Shown: positions 1 through 8,419 of the stretch, one piece after another
Position numbering within the stretch: the first letter of the stretch is position 1
How the letters are laid out: each line of letters begins with the position of its first letter
NCBI GenBank assembly: GCA_964523415.1
Contig: CAZFZB010000059.1
Location: 1-17,276 of the forward strand
Source of the DNA: M0108 sp964523415
GTDB taxonomy: Bacteria; Pseudomonadota; Gammaproteobacteria; Chromatiales; Chromatiaceae
Direction: 5' to 3'
Length of the DNA stretch: 17,276 bases
Position numbers and translations under genes: made by a program
The notes under the pieces: model-generated
The model's database searches: none
Told to the model about the DNA's origin: nothing
The model's input: the letters and a program-made list of their open reading frames with translations, nothing else

Positions 1-625
1 CGATTTCGACATCATCCCCTATTACCACCCCACCGAGCTGAGGCATGCGGAACCAACGCCTTCCATCCCGCGCAAAGCCAAAGCCGTCCCGGCCGATGAC
101 ACAACCCGGTTGCAGCAGTGCGCGGCGGCCAATCCGAACCCCAGGGCACAGGGTGACCCGTGCCACCAAACGCGCCTCCTGGCCGATCGAGCAATGGGCG
201 CCGATGACGGATCCTGGTCCAATGAAGGCGCGGGGGCCTATTTCGACCCCTTCCTCAACCACGCAGCCAGGACCAATCCAGGCACTGGGGTCCACTTGGA
301 CCCCGGGCGCAACTACGGCACTGGGGTGACGCCCTACGGACATGGTGGGAGGGGGATGTAGGAGCCATCCCGCCCGAGCATAGGCCAGGTAGGGATTGTC
401 ACCGATCAGAACGGGAACGGGGCTGAGGGACTTGTCTTCGGGCCCCAGTATTACGGCACCGGCCCGGGTCAGGCCAAGATCCGTCCGATATTTTTTGTCC
501 GCATAGAAACAGAGATCCCCGGGACCCGCATCAGCCAGGGTCGCAATCCGACTAACCCTGACATCGGGATCTCCCACAAGGGTGAGATCCAATTGCCGGG
601 CGAGTTCTCCGAGGGAATATTCCAA
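1..625 (-). CDS. lpxD: UDP-3-O-acylglucosamine N-acyltransferase LpxD (partial, C-terminus off window)
   Basis: LpxD adds the second-step N-linked 3-hydroxyacyl chain to UDP-3-O-acyl-glucosamine in lipid A synthesis, using acyl-ACP, in the cytoplasm. My translation of the minus strand gives about 208 residues. An N-terminal uridine-binding-like domain (EYSLGELARQLDL, then DNPYLAYARA) is followed by left-handed beta-helix hexapeptide repeats (VVAPGVQVDPSAWIGPGCVV, then IGPRAFIGPGSVIGAHCSIG) and the family motif GRDGFGFA near residue 180. The rest lies beyond position 1. There is no in-frame ATG near the expected N-terminus. A TTG at 623-625 puts the start 4 residues before LGELA, as in relatives, but its Shine-Dalgarno is poor, so the start is uncertain. 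It follows skp after 39 nt, the usual bamA-skp-lpxD order, and probably shares its transcript. Confidence 0.93.
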   Translation of the reverse strand, partial: MEYSLGELARQLDLTLVGDPDVRVSRIATLADAGPGDLCFYADKKYRTDLGLTRAGAVILGPEDKSLSPVPVLIGDNPYLAYARAGWLLHPPPTMSVGRHPSAVVAPGVQVDPSAWIGPGCVVEEGVEIGPRAFIGPGSVIGAHCSIGQEARLVARVTLCPGVRIGRRALLQPGCVIGRDGFGFARDGRRWFRMPQLGGVVIGDDVEI

Positions 626-664
626 GATAGTGATCGCCGATAAGGAAAGAAAATCTGTCCCCGC

Positions 665-1186
665 CTATTTAGCCTGGTGCTTGGCCCGCATCCGCTCCAC
701 CACCTCGTCAGAGATGTCGATACGTTCACTGAAATAGAAGACATCCTTGCCGCTCACGATGAGGTCGATACCCCGCTTCTTGGCGAGTTCCGTCACCACT
801 TCCTCCACCTGCTTGCCGAGTTTGGTGCGCATCTCGTTCTGACGGAGGGTGAGGTCCTCCCGCGCCTCTCCTTGGGCGTACTTGAGCTTGCGATCCCTGT
901 TGCGGATATCGTTGGTAAGACGCTGTACCTCCTCGGTGCTCATGAGGGCGGCATCCCGGTCCAGGCGTGCCTGCAAGGCCGTGAGTTCCTCCTGCTGCTC
1001 CCGCAGCTTCTTCTCCCGATCGGAGACCGCCTGCTGTAACTCATTGCGGGCCTGCTCGTACTGGGGTGATCTCTCCACGATACGGTCTGGATCGATCACG
1101 GCAATCACATAGTCCACGGCAAAAACGGGGGTCCCCGTAACCGCCATCAGAACGGCGGTACCTAACAGATGACGGAACCTCGACAT
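665..1186 (-). CDS. skp: Periplasmic OmpH/Skp family chaperone
   Basis: Skp is a trimeric periplasmic chaperone that holds unfolded outer-membrane proteins on the way to the Bam complex. The start at 1184-1186 gives 173 residues (E. coli Skp has 161) with a clear signal peptide: a basic n-region MSRFRH, a hydrophobic core LLGTAVLMAV, and a likely cleavage after PVFA. The mature start VDYVIAVIDPDRIVERSPQY is the typical OmpH strand. A long, highly charged helical stretch (about residues 50-140) forms the coiled-coil tentacles, and the C-terminal GIDLIVSGKDVFYFSERIDI returns to the trimer core. The open frame extends 29 codons further upstream, but those residues lie inside the end of bamA and lack signal-peptide character. 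bamA ends only 13 nt upstream, with an AGGGTGA sequence over its stop that may serve as the ribosome binding site. Confidence 0.95.
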   Translation of the reverse strand: MSRFRHLLGTAVLMAVTGTPVFAVDYVIAVIDPDRIVERSPQYEQARNELQQAVSDREKKLREQQEELTALQARLDRDAALMSTEEVQRLTNDIRNRDRKLKYAQGEAREDLTLRQNEMRTKLGKQVEEVVTELAKKRGIDLIVSGKDVFYFSERIDISDEVVERMRAKHQAK

Positions 1187-1199
1187 ACTACTAGTCACC

Positions 1200-3402
1200 C
1201 TAGAAGGAAGAGCCCAGGCCAAATTGGAAGATTTGGGTGTCGTCGCCTTCCTTCTCGTTAATGGGATAGGCAACGCTAGCGAAAATGGCCCCTACGGGCG
1301 ACAGCCACACCAGGGACACGCCCGTCGAGTAACGCAGTTCACCCAGGTCGAACCCATCGGGGGCGACCAGGCCATTCATGGAACTGGTTGTCCAGACGTT
1401 ACCAAAGTCGAAGAAGGCGCTGATCCGGACGGTATCCGCAAAATCACCGGAAATCGGGGGCGGCACGAAGAGTTCCATACCTCCTACGACCTTGATATTA
1501 CCGCCGATAGGTGCCCCTTGCCCACCNNNNNNNNNNNNNNNNNNNNNNNNNNNNNNNNNNNNNNNNNNNNNNNNNNNNNNNNNNNNNNNNNNNNNNNNNN
1601 NNNNNNNNNNNNNNNNNNNNNNNNNNACCTTTGGTCGGGAAGACGGTGGTATCACGCGAATCCTTGGTATAGGTGGCATTCAGGAGGTAATCGTTGTAAT
1701 TGTCGCCATTGAGGAGGGCAAATTCCTCAGCCACCGTCGAATAGCCTGGCTTCAGCTTGATATATTGATATTGAATTCCGAGTCCGGCACGACTGACATC
1801 CGAAATGGGCAGACCCCAGTTGATACCAGCAACGCCCATATCCGTTGAATAGGGCGCCAGATCCAAGTCGGCATAATTGGTCTCCCGGTAAGACAGGATG
1901 AAACCTCGACTGATACCGTTGATGGTGTAATAGGGGTTGGTGTAACCCAATTCATAAAGGGTGTTGGCATCACTGGTATTGAAGGCAAAGGAAACCCGCT
2001 TGCCGGTGCCCATGAAGTTGTTTTGGGTCACACTGGTATTGAAGAGAATGCCCTGGGTCTGGGAGTAGCCGATGCCGGCCATAAGGTTGCCAGATGGCTT
2101 CTCCTTAACGGTGACATCCACATCCACCTGATCCGGGGAACCCGGGACGGCCGGGGTCTCGATATTAACCTCGTCGAAGAAACCGAGACGTTGCAGACGT
2201 TCACGAGACTCCTTGACCAGTGCCGAGGAGAACCAGGCAGCCTCGAGTTGCCGCATTTCGCGACGCAGAACCTCGTCTCGGGTGCGAGTATTTCCCTTCA
2301 TGTTGATCCGGCGGACATAGACCCGCTTACCCGGATCAACGAAAAAGATGACCTTGACCTCCTTCTTTTCGTCATTGATCTCAGGAATGGTATTGACATT
2401 GGCGAAGGCATAGCCTTCATCCGCAAGGCGGCGAGATACCCGCTCCGCACTCTGGGTCGTCGCCTTGCGCGAAAAGGGCTCGCCACGTCGCATGTGGATC
2501 AAGGGGAAGATTTGTTCGGCCGGCAAAGTCGGTTGGCCGGCGAGTTGGATATCGTTGACCAGGTAGATGTCACCCTCATTGATGACGACCGTGATGTAGA
2601 TGTCCTTACGGTCGGCACTGATCGAGACCTGAGTGGACTTGATCTCGAACTTGATGAAACCCCGATCCAAGTAGAAGGAACGCAGGGTCTCGAGGTCGCC
2701 ACCCAACTTCTGCTTGGAGTACTGATCGTTCTTGCTATACCAGGAGGCCCAATTACTCTTGCCAAGCTTGAACAACCCCAGCAATTCCTTTTCCGGAAAA
2801 GACTCATTACCTATGATGTTGATTTGCTTGATACGGGCCGTCAAACCTTCGATGATGTCGATCGTGACCCGCACCCGATTGCGATCCAGTGGCGAGACCG
2901 TGGTTTGGACCTCGATCCCGTATTTGCCGCGGGAATAATACTGATTCTTAAGTTCCTGCTCGATACGGTCCAAAATGGATTTGTTGAAGACACGGCCCTC
3001 CGTCAGGCCGATCTCCTTGAGGGCGGCCCGCAAGGCCTCCTCATCGATATCCTTGTAACCGGTAAGAATGATTTCCGAGACCGCTGGCCGCTCCTGAACC
3101 GTAACGACCAGGACGGTGCCGTCACGCTCGACCTTGACATCCTCGAAGAATCCCGAGGCATAGAGGGAGCGGATACTCTTGGCTGTAACCTCTTCCGTGG
3201 TGCTGTCACCAATCTTGACGGGAAGCAGGCTGAAAACCGTTCCGGCGGAAATCCGTTGAAGGCCCTCGACACGGATATCGGTAACCTTGAAGGTATCGGC
3301 TAGGCTAGTCACGGGCCCATTCAACAGCAGGCCCAGCGCCAGGATGATCAGGACCAGGGCATGACGAACCACCCCTGAAATGCTTCTGTTGGAAACGCCC
3401 AA
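1200..3402 (-). CDS. bamA: Outer-membrane protein assembly factor BamA (interrupted by a 100-N gap)
   Basis: BamA is the Omp85 core of the machine that inserts beta-barrel proteins into the outer membrane. The N-terminal 592 codons show a signal peptide (VLIILALGLLLNGPVTSLA, cleaved before DTFKV), five POTRA domains (the first from FKVTDIRVEGLQRISAGTVF) and the start of the barrel (GIGYSQTQGILFNTSVTQNN). After the gap, 108 residues finish the barrel and end in Phe (FQFGLGSSF), the usual outer-membrane protein signature. The loop-6 VRGF-type region is missing. About 700 residues are visible against 750-810 in the family. I chose the TTG at 3400-3402: it has AGGGGG 7 nt upstream and lies downstream of a likely promoter. 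An upstream in-frame ATG at 3507 would add an Arg-rich segment that masks the signal peptide and lies before that promoter. Confidence 0.95.
1527..1626. other. Assembly gap (100 N) inside bamA
   Basis: Exactly 100 N. Both flanks are BamA barrel sequence, and both end exactly on a codon boundary. The true gap must therefore be a multiple of three if the flanks are error-free, so 100 cannot be its real length. By comparison with E. coli BamA, roughly 60-115 residues (about 180-350 bp) are missing. Confidence 0.97.
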
Positions 3403-3460
3403 AGCCCATCCCCCTCTGCGGAACAGCCGCCTGCCGTGACGGCCAAAATCATGACGGGCT

Positions 3461-3492
3461 AGTATAGGCGAAGGGAATCGCGAACAAAACCA
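3461..3492 (-). promoter_or_regulatory. Candidate sigma70-type promoter for bamA
   Basis: On the minus strand a good -10 hexamer TATACT lies at 3461-3466, with a TTTTGT/TTGTTC region 15-17 nt upstream as a weak -35. Initiation near 3454 would give a leader of about 50 nt to the TTG start at 3402. It sits in the 164-nt spacer after rseP and is consistent with bamA-skp-lpxD having separate expression. A sigma-E promoter would be expected from biology, but I do not see a clean one. Confidence 0.45.
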
Positions 3493-3539
3493 TCCTGGAG
3501 GCTCCACCTCCGCGGAATGCCTCAGGTAAGGGGTAAAAT

Positions 3540-3558
3540 GCTGGCAGCAACTGCCAAC
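3540..3558 (-). terminator. Hairpin between rseP and bamA, weak terminator candidate
   Basis: Read on the minus strand just after the rseP stop, TTGGCAG pairs with CTGCCAG around a TTG loop (about 8 bp including a G-T pair), followed by ATTTTA. The U-run is short, so it may only attenuate readthrough from rseP or stabilise its 3' end. Confidence 0.35.
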
Positions 3559-3566
3559 ATCGACCT

Positions 3567-4931
3567 TTAATTCAGGAGGCGCTGGATATCGACGAAGAAG
3601 GCCAGGGACATGAGGGCGGCGAGCAAGGCGATACCAATGCGCTGGCCCTGCATCTGGACCCGTTCCGACACGGGTCCACCCTTGATTGCCTCGACCAGAA
3701 AGAACAGCAGGTGACCCCCATCCAGAACCGGGATAGGCAGGAGGTTGAGCACCCCCAGACTGATACTAACGACGGCCAGAAACTTGATGAAATAGGCCCA
3801 GCCATTGCTTGCGCTGCGCCCGGCGCCCTCGGCAATGGAGATGGGACCGCTCAGGTTATCGATAGAGGCCTGTCCGGTCAGCATCCTACCCATGACCTTG
3901 AGCATCAACCAGCTCATGTCCCCCGTCTTGGCGACGGCTGCCCCCAGTGCCTCCACTGGTCCCAGACGCACCACGGCACGAAATTGCGCCAGGAGTTCTT
4001 CCGGTACCTGCACCCCAGCGCCAACACGACCAATCTCGCCATTGGGGCCCGGGGCGGATCTTGGGGTCAGATCCAAATCCAATACCTGATCGCCACGCTC
4101 GACCTTGACCTTCAAGGTCTGACCGGGGTGATCCCGCACCATGGCAACCCAGTCATCCCAACTGGAAATGGGTTGATCGTTGGTGTTCAGAATCAGATCA
4201 CCGGGCATGAGACCGGCGGCTGCGGCCGCCTCACCAGGAATGACCTCGCCAAGCCTGGGAGGCAGCCGGGGGCGGGCCGGAGCCAAGCCGAGATGGCTCA
4301 GGATAGCCGGATCTTCCGGTAGGGCTGCCAGGGCATGGCCATTCAGCACATAGTTGCGCTCGTTCCCATCCGCGTCGCGAATCCGTACGGGCAGATCCCG
4401 ACCATCCAGGGCCTCGGCCATCAGGGCGAAAACCGCCGCCTCCCAGGTCGGGGTGGGGCGATCTCCGACCCGGAGTAGTTCATCCCCAGCCTCCAACCCC
4501 GCCTCAGCGGCGATGGACCCATCGGCGACGGTCCCGATCAGGGCGCGACTGCCCGTATCCCCCGCCACCAGAAGGCCCCAGTAGAGGAGGATGGCGAACA
4601 TGAGGTTGAAGACGGGACCGGCCAGCACGATGGCCGCGCGCCTCCATAGCCGTTGCCGGTTGAAGGCCCGGTGAACCTCTCCTGGATCGACCTCTTCCTC
4701 ACGCTCATCCAGCATCTTGACGTAACCGCCCAGGGGAATGGCCGCCAGGACGTATTCAGTACCATCCCGACGACTCACCCACCGCACCAGGGATCGCCCG
4801 AACCCAATGGAAAACCGCAGGACCTTGACCCCTAGGCGCCGGGCCACCCAGAAGTGGCCAAACTCATGTACTGCGATGAGAATAGCGAGGGCAACGAGAA
4901 AGGACAGCAAGGTATGGAGGATAGTCGGCAT
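3567..4931 (-). CDS. rseP: Site-2 zinc metalloprotease RseP
   Basis: RseP is an inner-membrane intramembrane protease. In the sigma-E envelope stress response it cleaves the anti-sigma factor RseA after DegS has acted, and it also removes remnant signal peptides. The 454 residues match the family (450 in E. coli). The first membrane segment holds the zinc-binding HEFGH (residues 22-26). Two central PDZ domains follow (about 115-290; seen in GTVADGSIAAEAGLEAGDEL and GEVIPGEAAAAAGLMPGDLI). The C-terminal membrane segments carry NLLPIPVLDGGHL, with the third zinc ligand Asp at about 404. The start lies 5 nt after the dxr stop and has no obvious Shine-Dalgarno, which suggests translational coupling. 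An HtrA-family protease in the same envelope-stress theme lies at the far end of the window. Confidence 0.97.
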   Translation of the reverse strand: MPTILHTLLSFLVALAILIAVHEFGHFWVARRLGVKVLRFSIGFGRSLVRWVSRRDGTEYVLAAIPLGGYVKMLDEREEEVDPGEVHRAFNRQRLWRRAAIVLAGPVFNLMFAILLYWGLLVAGDTGSRALIGTVADGSIAAEAGLEAGDELLRVGDRPTPTWEAAVFALMAEALDGRDLPVRIRDADGNERNYVLNGHALAALPEDPAILSHLGLAPARPRLPPRLGEVIPGEAAAAAGLMPGDLILNTNDQPISSWDDWVAMVRDHPGQTLKVKVERGDQVLDLDLTPRSAPGPNGEIGRVGAGVQVPEELLAQFRAVVRLGPVEALGAAVAKTGDMSWLMLKVMGRMLTGQASIDNLSGPISIAEGAGRSASNGWAYFIKFLAVVSISLGVLNLLPIPVLDGGHLLFFLVEAIKGGPVSERVQMQGQRIGIALLAALMSLAFFVDIQRLLN

Positions 4932-4936
4932 GATGA

Positions 4937-5812
4937 CTATGCGACCAGGGTAGGCAGCAATTGTTCCGCCATGGCCCTAGCCTGGAGATCCGCCTCGAGC
5001 AGAGTATCGAGCCCATCCCGGCCGATAGCCGCAACTGGCAGTCGTGACAGGGTCGCATCGACCAAGCCGGCAATGTCGGTAAAGCGGATCCGGCCCAACA
5101 GAAAGGCGGCCACCGCAATCTCATTTGCGGCATTGAGGATGGTGGGAGCCGTGCCACCGGACTCGGCGGCCTGTATCGCCAAAGACAGGCAGGGAAAGCG
5201 ATCCAGGCCTGGCCTCTCGAATTCCAGGCGTCCAACCGCGTAGAGATCCAGGGGGGGTACGCCGGAGTTCAGACGTTCGGGCCAGGCCAGGGCGTGGGCA
5301 ATGGGGGTACGCATATCCGGGTTACCCAACTGGGCCAGCAAGGAGCCATCCACGAACTGCACCAGGGAATGGATGATGCTCTGGGGATGTATGACGATCT
5401 GGATATGTTTCGGCCGGGTGCCAAATAGCCAGCAGGCCTCGATAAGCTCCAGGCCCTTATTCATCATGGTGGCGGAATCCACCGAGATCTTACGCCCCAT
5501 GGCCCAGTTGGGATGAGCACAGGCCTGATCAGGGGTCACCTGCTCGAGTTCCGCCAAGGGCCAATCACGAAAAGGCCCACCGGAGGCGGTAAGAAGGATA
5601 CGCTCTACACCCACCCGGTTGAGACCACCCTCATAACCCGCTGGCATACACTGGAAAATGGCGTTATGTTCACTGTCGATGGGGAGCAGCAGTGCACCGC
5701 TGGCGGCAGCGGTGGACATCAAAATCTCACCGGCGACGACCAAGGCCTCCTTATTGGCCAATAGCAGCCGCTTACCGGCACGGGCAGCGGCCAGGGTGGG
5801 CAGCAGACCGGC
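4937..5812 (-). CDS. dxr: 1-deoxy-D-xylulose 5-phosphate reductoisomerase, C-terminal part (N-terminus in gap)
   Basis: Dxr converts DXP to 2-C-methyl-D-erythritol 4-phosphate with NADPH, the committed step of the MEP isoprenoid pathway. The visible 291 residues begin at AGLLPTLAAARAGKRLLLANKEALV, which aligns near residue 105 of the 398-residue E. coli enzyme. The metal and substrate region is intact: DSEHNAIFQ, TASGGPFRD, HPNWAMGRKISVDSATMMNK, GLELIEA and HPQSIIHSLV, then the C-terminal helical domain (LNAANEIAVAAFL). The NADPH-binding N-terminal domain (about 104 residues) is lost in the N run. The continuous open frame running through the gap into cdsA is an artefact, not a fusion. The product would feed IPP to UppS encoded in the same cluster. 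Confidence 0.95.
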   Translation of the reverse strand, partial: AGLLPTLAAARAGKRLLLANKEALVVAGEILMSTAAASGALLLPIDSEHNAIFQCMPAGYEGGLNRVGVERILLTASGGPFRDWPLAELEQVTPDQACAHPNWAMGRKISVDSATMMNKGLELIEACWLFGTRPKHIQIVIHPQSIIHSLVQFVDGSLLAQLGNPDMRTPIAHALAWPERLNSGVPPLDLYAVGRLEFERPGLDRFPCLSLAIQAAESGGTAPTILNAANEIAVAAFLLGRIRFTDIAGLVDATLSRLPVAAIGRDGLDTLLEADLQARAMAEQLLPTLVA

Positions 5813-5912
5813 NNNNNNNNNNNNNNNNNNNNNNNNNNNNNNNNNNNNNNNNNNNNNNNNNNNNNNNNNNNNNNNNNNNNNNNNNNNNNNNNNNNNNNNN
5901 NNNNNNNNNNNN
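5813..5912. other. Assembly gap (100 N) between cdsA and dxr
   Basis: Exactly 100 N. The right flank is the N-terminal third of CdsA and the left flank is Dxr from about residue 105. About 190-200 CdsA residues and about 104 Dxr residues are missing, so the true gap should be close to 0.9 kb. Confidence 0.95.
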
Positions 5913-6160
5913 GGTACCACACCCGCCTCGGGCATTCGCCAAAGCAGGAGCAGGGAGGCACCGAGGAGGAACGTATATCCCAGCCTGGTAGCGGGTGTCG
6001 TCAGGCCAGCCAGGGCCGACCACTCCCAGGCGGCGCCCATCAGCATCAGGCCCAGAACCAAGGCGAAGGCGGGCGTTGGCAGGGTCAGAACCGCCAGAAT
6101 GGCGATCGGAGCCAGGATCGAGGCGGTAAGAACGCGACTTTGGAGACTGGTCAGGGCCAA
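5913..6160 (-). CDS. cdsA: Phosphatidate cytidylyltransferase, N-terminal part (C-terminus in gap)
   Basis: CdsA makes CDP-diacylglycerol from CTP and phosphatidate in the inner membrane, the branch point for phospholipid synthesis. Only about 82 residues are visible (285 in E. coli). They fit the N-terminal hydrophobic region: LQSRVLTASILAPIAILAVL, then a second segment ending in AAWEWSALAGLTT, equivalent to AAWEWGQLSGFTT of E. coli, then another hydrophobic stretch running into the N run. The C-terminal CdsA signature is not in the window. The start appears to be TTG at 6158-6160, overlapping the uppS stop by 10 nt, with no visible Shine-Dalgarno, so expression probably depends on coupling to uppS. 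Confidence 0.88.
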
Positions 6161-6963
6161 GGGGATAGCCGGTCGGGATCGTGGGGAGACTCCGGGGCCG
6201 AGCCTCCTGCCTGGGAACTCCGATCCATCACCTGCTCAGAGGTCTGGCCGAAGCGACGTTGGCGACGTCCATAGTCGGCCAGGGCCTCGACATAGGCCTC
6301 GGTGCTGAAGTCTGGCCACATCAGATCGGAAAAATAGAGTTCGGCGTAAGCCGCCTGCCACAGCAGAAAGTTACTCAACCGGCGCTCACCGCCAGTACGG
6401 ATGAAAAGGTCGGGATCCGGCAAACCGGCAGTCGCTAGTCGGGCGGCGAGACCGTCCTCGGTAAGAGTGAGCGGGTCCAGACGTCCCGCTACGGCGTCCT
6501 GGGCGATACGCCTCGTCGCCTCGGTCAGATCCCAACGGCTTCCATAATTGGCGGCGATCTGGAGGGTGAGCTTGGAATTAGTTGCCGTTACCCGCTCCGC
6601 CTCTGCCATCTCCTGGCGCAACCGCTCGGGAAAGGCCCCACGGTCCCCAATCACGCGAAGACGCCCACCGTTTTCCTGAAGTTTCTTGACTTCGGACCTC
6701 AAAGCGGTGAGGAAGAGCTGCATGAGGAAATCGACCTCGGCCCTGGGCCGCCGCCAATTCTCACTGCTGAAGGCAAACAGGGTCAGAACCTCGACCCCCT
6801 GGCGGATGCTTTCCTCGACTACGGCGCGGACGCTGATCACCCCGGCACGATGCCCAGCGCCACGCGGCAGGTGGCGTGCCCGCGCCCAACGGCCATTGCC
6901 ATCCATGATGATGGCTACATGCCGGGGGACGGCGCCTAGCTGTTCGCTCTTGGAGATGGCCAT
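6151..6963 (-). CDS. uppS: Undecaprenyl diphosphate synthase (cis-prenyltransferase)
   Basis: UppS condenses eight IPP onto farnesyl-PP to make the C55 lipid carrier used for peptidoglycan and O-antigen. The protein has 270 residues (253 in E. coli). The catalytic motif HVAIIMDGNGRWAR carries Asp21. It is followed by GHRAG, TLFAFSSENWRRP, and the C-terminal substrate and dimer motifs DLFIRTGGERRLSNFLLWQ and YAELYFSDLMWPDF. A short polar C-terminal tail (about 25 residues) extends past the usual end and overlaps the start of cdsA. frr ends 27 nt upstream. The order frr-uppS-cdsA-dxr follows the Pseudomonas arrangement, not the E. coli one. Confidence 0.97.
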   Translation of the reverse strand: MAISKSEQLGAVPRHVAIIMDGNGRWARARHLPRGAGHRAGVISVRAVVEESIRQGVEVLTLFAFSSENWRRPRAEVDFLMQLFLTALRSEVKKLQENGGRLRVIGDRGAFPERLRQEMAEAERVTATNSKLTLQIAANYGSRWDLTEATRRIAQDAVAGRLDPLTLTEDGLAARLATAGLPDPDLFIRTGGERRLSNFLLWQAAYAELYFSDLMWPDFSTEAYVEALADYGRRQRRFGQTSEQVMDRSSQAGGSAPESPHDPDRLSPWP

Positions 6964-6990
6964 GCCCTGCTCGCGCCCTGGTCAGCCGGT

Positions 6991-7548
6991 TCAGATGGCC
7001 ATGAGGTCCTTTTCCTTGTCCTCCAAGACCTGATCGATCTCCTTGACGTATTTATCGGTCAGTTTCTGAATGGTTTCCTGACCACGCCGCTCGTCGTCCT
7101 CGGAGATCATCTTCTCCTTGACCATCTCCTTGAATTCATTATTGGCCTCGCGCCGGATGTTACGAATGGCTACCCGCGCCTGTTCCGCCTCGGAACGCGC
7201 CACCTTTATAAGATCTCGGCGGCGTTCCTCCGTCAGCGCCGGCATGGGCACTCGGATCAGATTGCCGGCGGTATTGGGGTTGAGCCCCAGGTCAGACTGC
7301 ATGATGGCCTTCTCGACCGCCGACACCATGCCCTTTTCCCAGGGAGCCACAGCCAGGGTGCGGGCATCCTCGGCGGTGACATTAGCCACCTGCTTGATAG
7401 GGACCTCATTGCCATAATAATTGACCCGGATATGGTCAAGCAGGGAGGGATGGGCGCGACCGGTACGGATCTTGGCCAATTCAATCCCCAGGGCCTCGAC
7501 GCTCTTTGCCATGCGCGTTTCGGCGTCCTTGTTGACATCGTTGATCAT
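6991..7548 (-). CDS. frr: Ribosome recycling factor
   Basis: RRF splits the post-termination ribosome together with EF-G. The ATG at 7546-7548 gives 185 residues, exactly the E. coli length, beginning MINDVNKDAETRM. Conserved stretches are KIRTGRAHPSLLD, ANVTAEDARTLAV, AIMQSDLGLNPNTAG, IRVPMPALTEERRRDL and the long helical arm EAEQARVAIRNIRREANN. The open frame runs 10 codons further upstream into pyrH, but the shorter start has a GGAG placed 6 nt before it and matches the family N-terminus. The pyrH stop and frr start are arranged TGA-A-ATG, so the two are translationally coupled. Confidence 0.97.
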   Translation of the reverse strand: MINDVNKDAETRMAKSVEALGIELAKIRTGRAHPSLLDHIRVNYYGNEVPIKQVANVTAEDARTLAVAPWEKGMVSAVEKAIMQSDLGLNPNTAGNLIRVPMPALTEERRRDLIKVARSEAEQARVAIRNIRREANNEFKEMVKEKMISEDDERRGQETIQKLTDKYVKEIDQVLEDKEKDLMAI

Positions 7549-7549
7549 T

Positions 7550-8272
7550 TCAGTCTCCACTTGCGACCAGGGAACCAATGGCTTCGCCCTGGATCAGGCG
7601 CATCAGGGCCCCGGATTGATGGATGTTCATGACGCGAATGGGGATCTGATGATCCCGGCAAAGGACGATGGCGGTGGTGTCCATGACCTTTAGGTTTTCC
7701 CTCAGGGCCTGATCGTAACCCAAACGGGGGTAGAAGACGGCCTGGCTGTCCTTCATGGGATCGGCAGAATAGACACCATCGACCTTGGTAGCCTTGATGA
7801 GCAGTTCAGCGCCTATCTCAACCGCCCGGAGGCTGGCCGCCGAGTCGGTAGTAAAGAAGGGGTTACCGGTACCAGCGGCGAAGATAACCACCCTCCCCTT
7901 TTCCAGATGACGCAAGGCACGACGTCGGATGAAATCCTCGCAGACCGGGTGGATGCGTAAGGCTGACATGACGCGCGTGCAGACCCCTATGCCCTCGAGG
8001 GCATCCTGCATGGCCAGGGCATTCATAACCGTGGCCAGCATGCCCATGTGGTCACCGGTGACCCGGTCCATGCCGGCCCCGGCCAAACCCTCGCCACGAA
8101 AGATGTTGCCGCCCCCAATGACCAGGGCCAGTTGGAGGCCCGTATCCGCCAATTCCTTCACATCCGCGGCGAGACGGCCCATGACGCCAGAATCGATCCC
8201 GAACTGGCCAGTGCCCATCAGGGCCTCGCCACTAAGCTTAAGCAGAACCCGCCGATAGGCTAGTTGGGTCAC
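7550..8272 (-). CDS. pyrH: Uridylate kinase (UMP kinase)
   Basis: PyrH phosphorylates UMP to UDP in pyrimidine synthesis; the bacterial enzyme is a hexameric amino-acid-kinase-fold protein regulated by GTP and UTP. The 240 residues match the family (241 in E. coli). Motifs: N-terminal RRVLLKLSGEALMG, the GGGNIFRG nucleotide and UMP loop, DHMGMLATVMNALAMQDAL, then FAAGTGNPFFTTDSAASLRA and the ATP-site region KATKVDGVYSADP. The start is GTG at 8270-8272, supported by AGGAGA 9 nt upstream. The spacer to tsf is 147 nt, long enough for a separate promoter, but I could not pick one out with confidence. Confidence 0.97.
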   Translation of the reverse strand: MTQLAYRRVLLKLSGEALMGTGQFGIDSGVMGRLAADVKELADTGLQLALVIGGGNIFRGEGLAGAGMDRVTGDHMGMLATVMNALAMQDALEGIGVCTRVMSALRIHPVCEDFIRRRALRHLEKGRVVIFAAGTGNPFFTTDSAASLRAVEIGAELLIKATKVDGVYSADPMKDSQAVFYPRLGYDQALRENLKVMDTTAIVLCRDHQIPIRVMNIHQSGALMRLIQGEAIGSLVASGD

Positions 8273-8419
8273 GGTTAGAAGTCTCCTGTGGGATTAACCA
8301 TGAAATGATCTGGGCCACCGCGACATCGTTGTAAGGGGCCTAAGGTATCTTACCAAGGGCGGGAGGTCTCAGGCGGGGGATCACTCCGATCTGGACCAGG
8401 GTGTTCCCCCATCCCCGGA

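Noticed and set aside
469..744. Minus-strand open frame of 91 codons across the lpxD/skp junction
   Set aside because: It is out of frame with both clear genes and has no features of its own.
2023..3303. Long plus-strand open frame (426 codons) inside bamA
   Set aside because: It lies antisense to bamA; its composition (Asp/Leu/Arg-rich, no domains) is that of a shadow frame, while the minus strand gives a clear POTRA/barrel protein.
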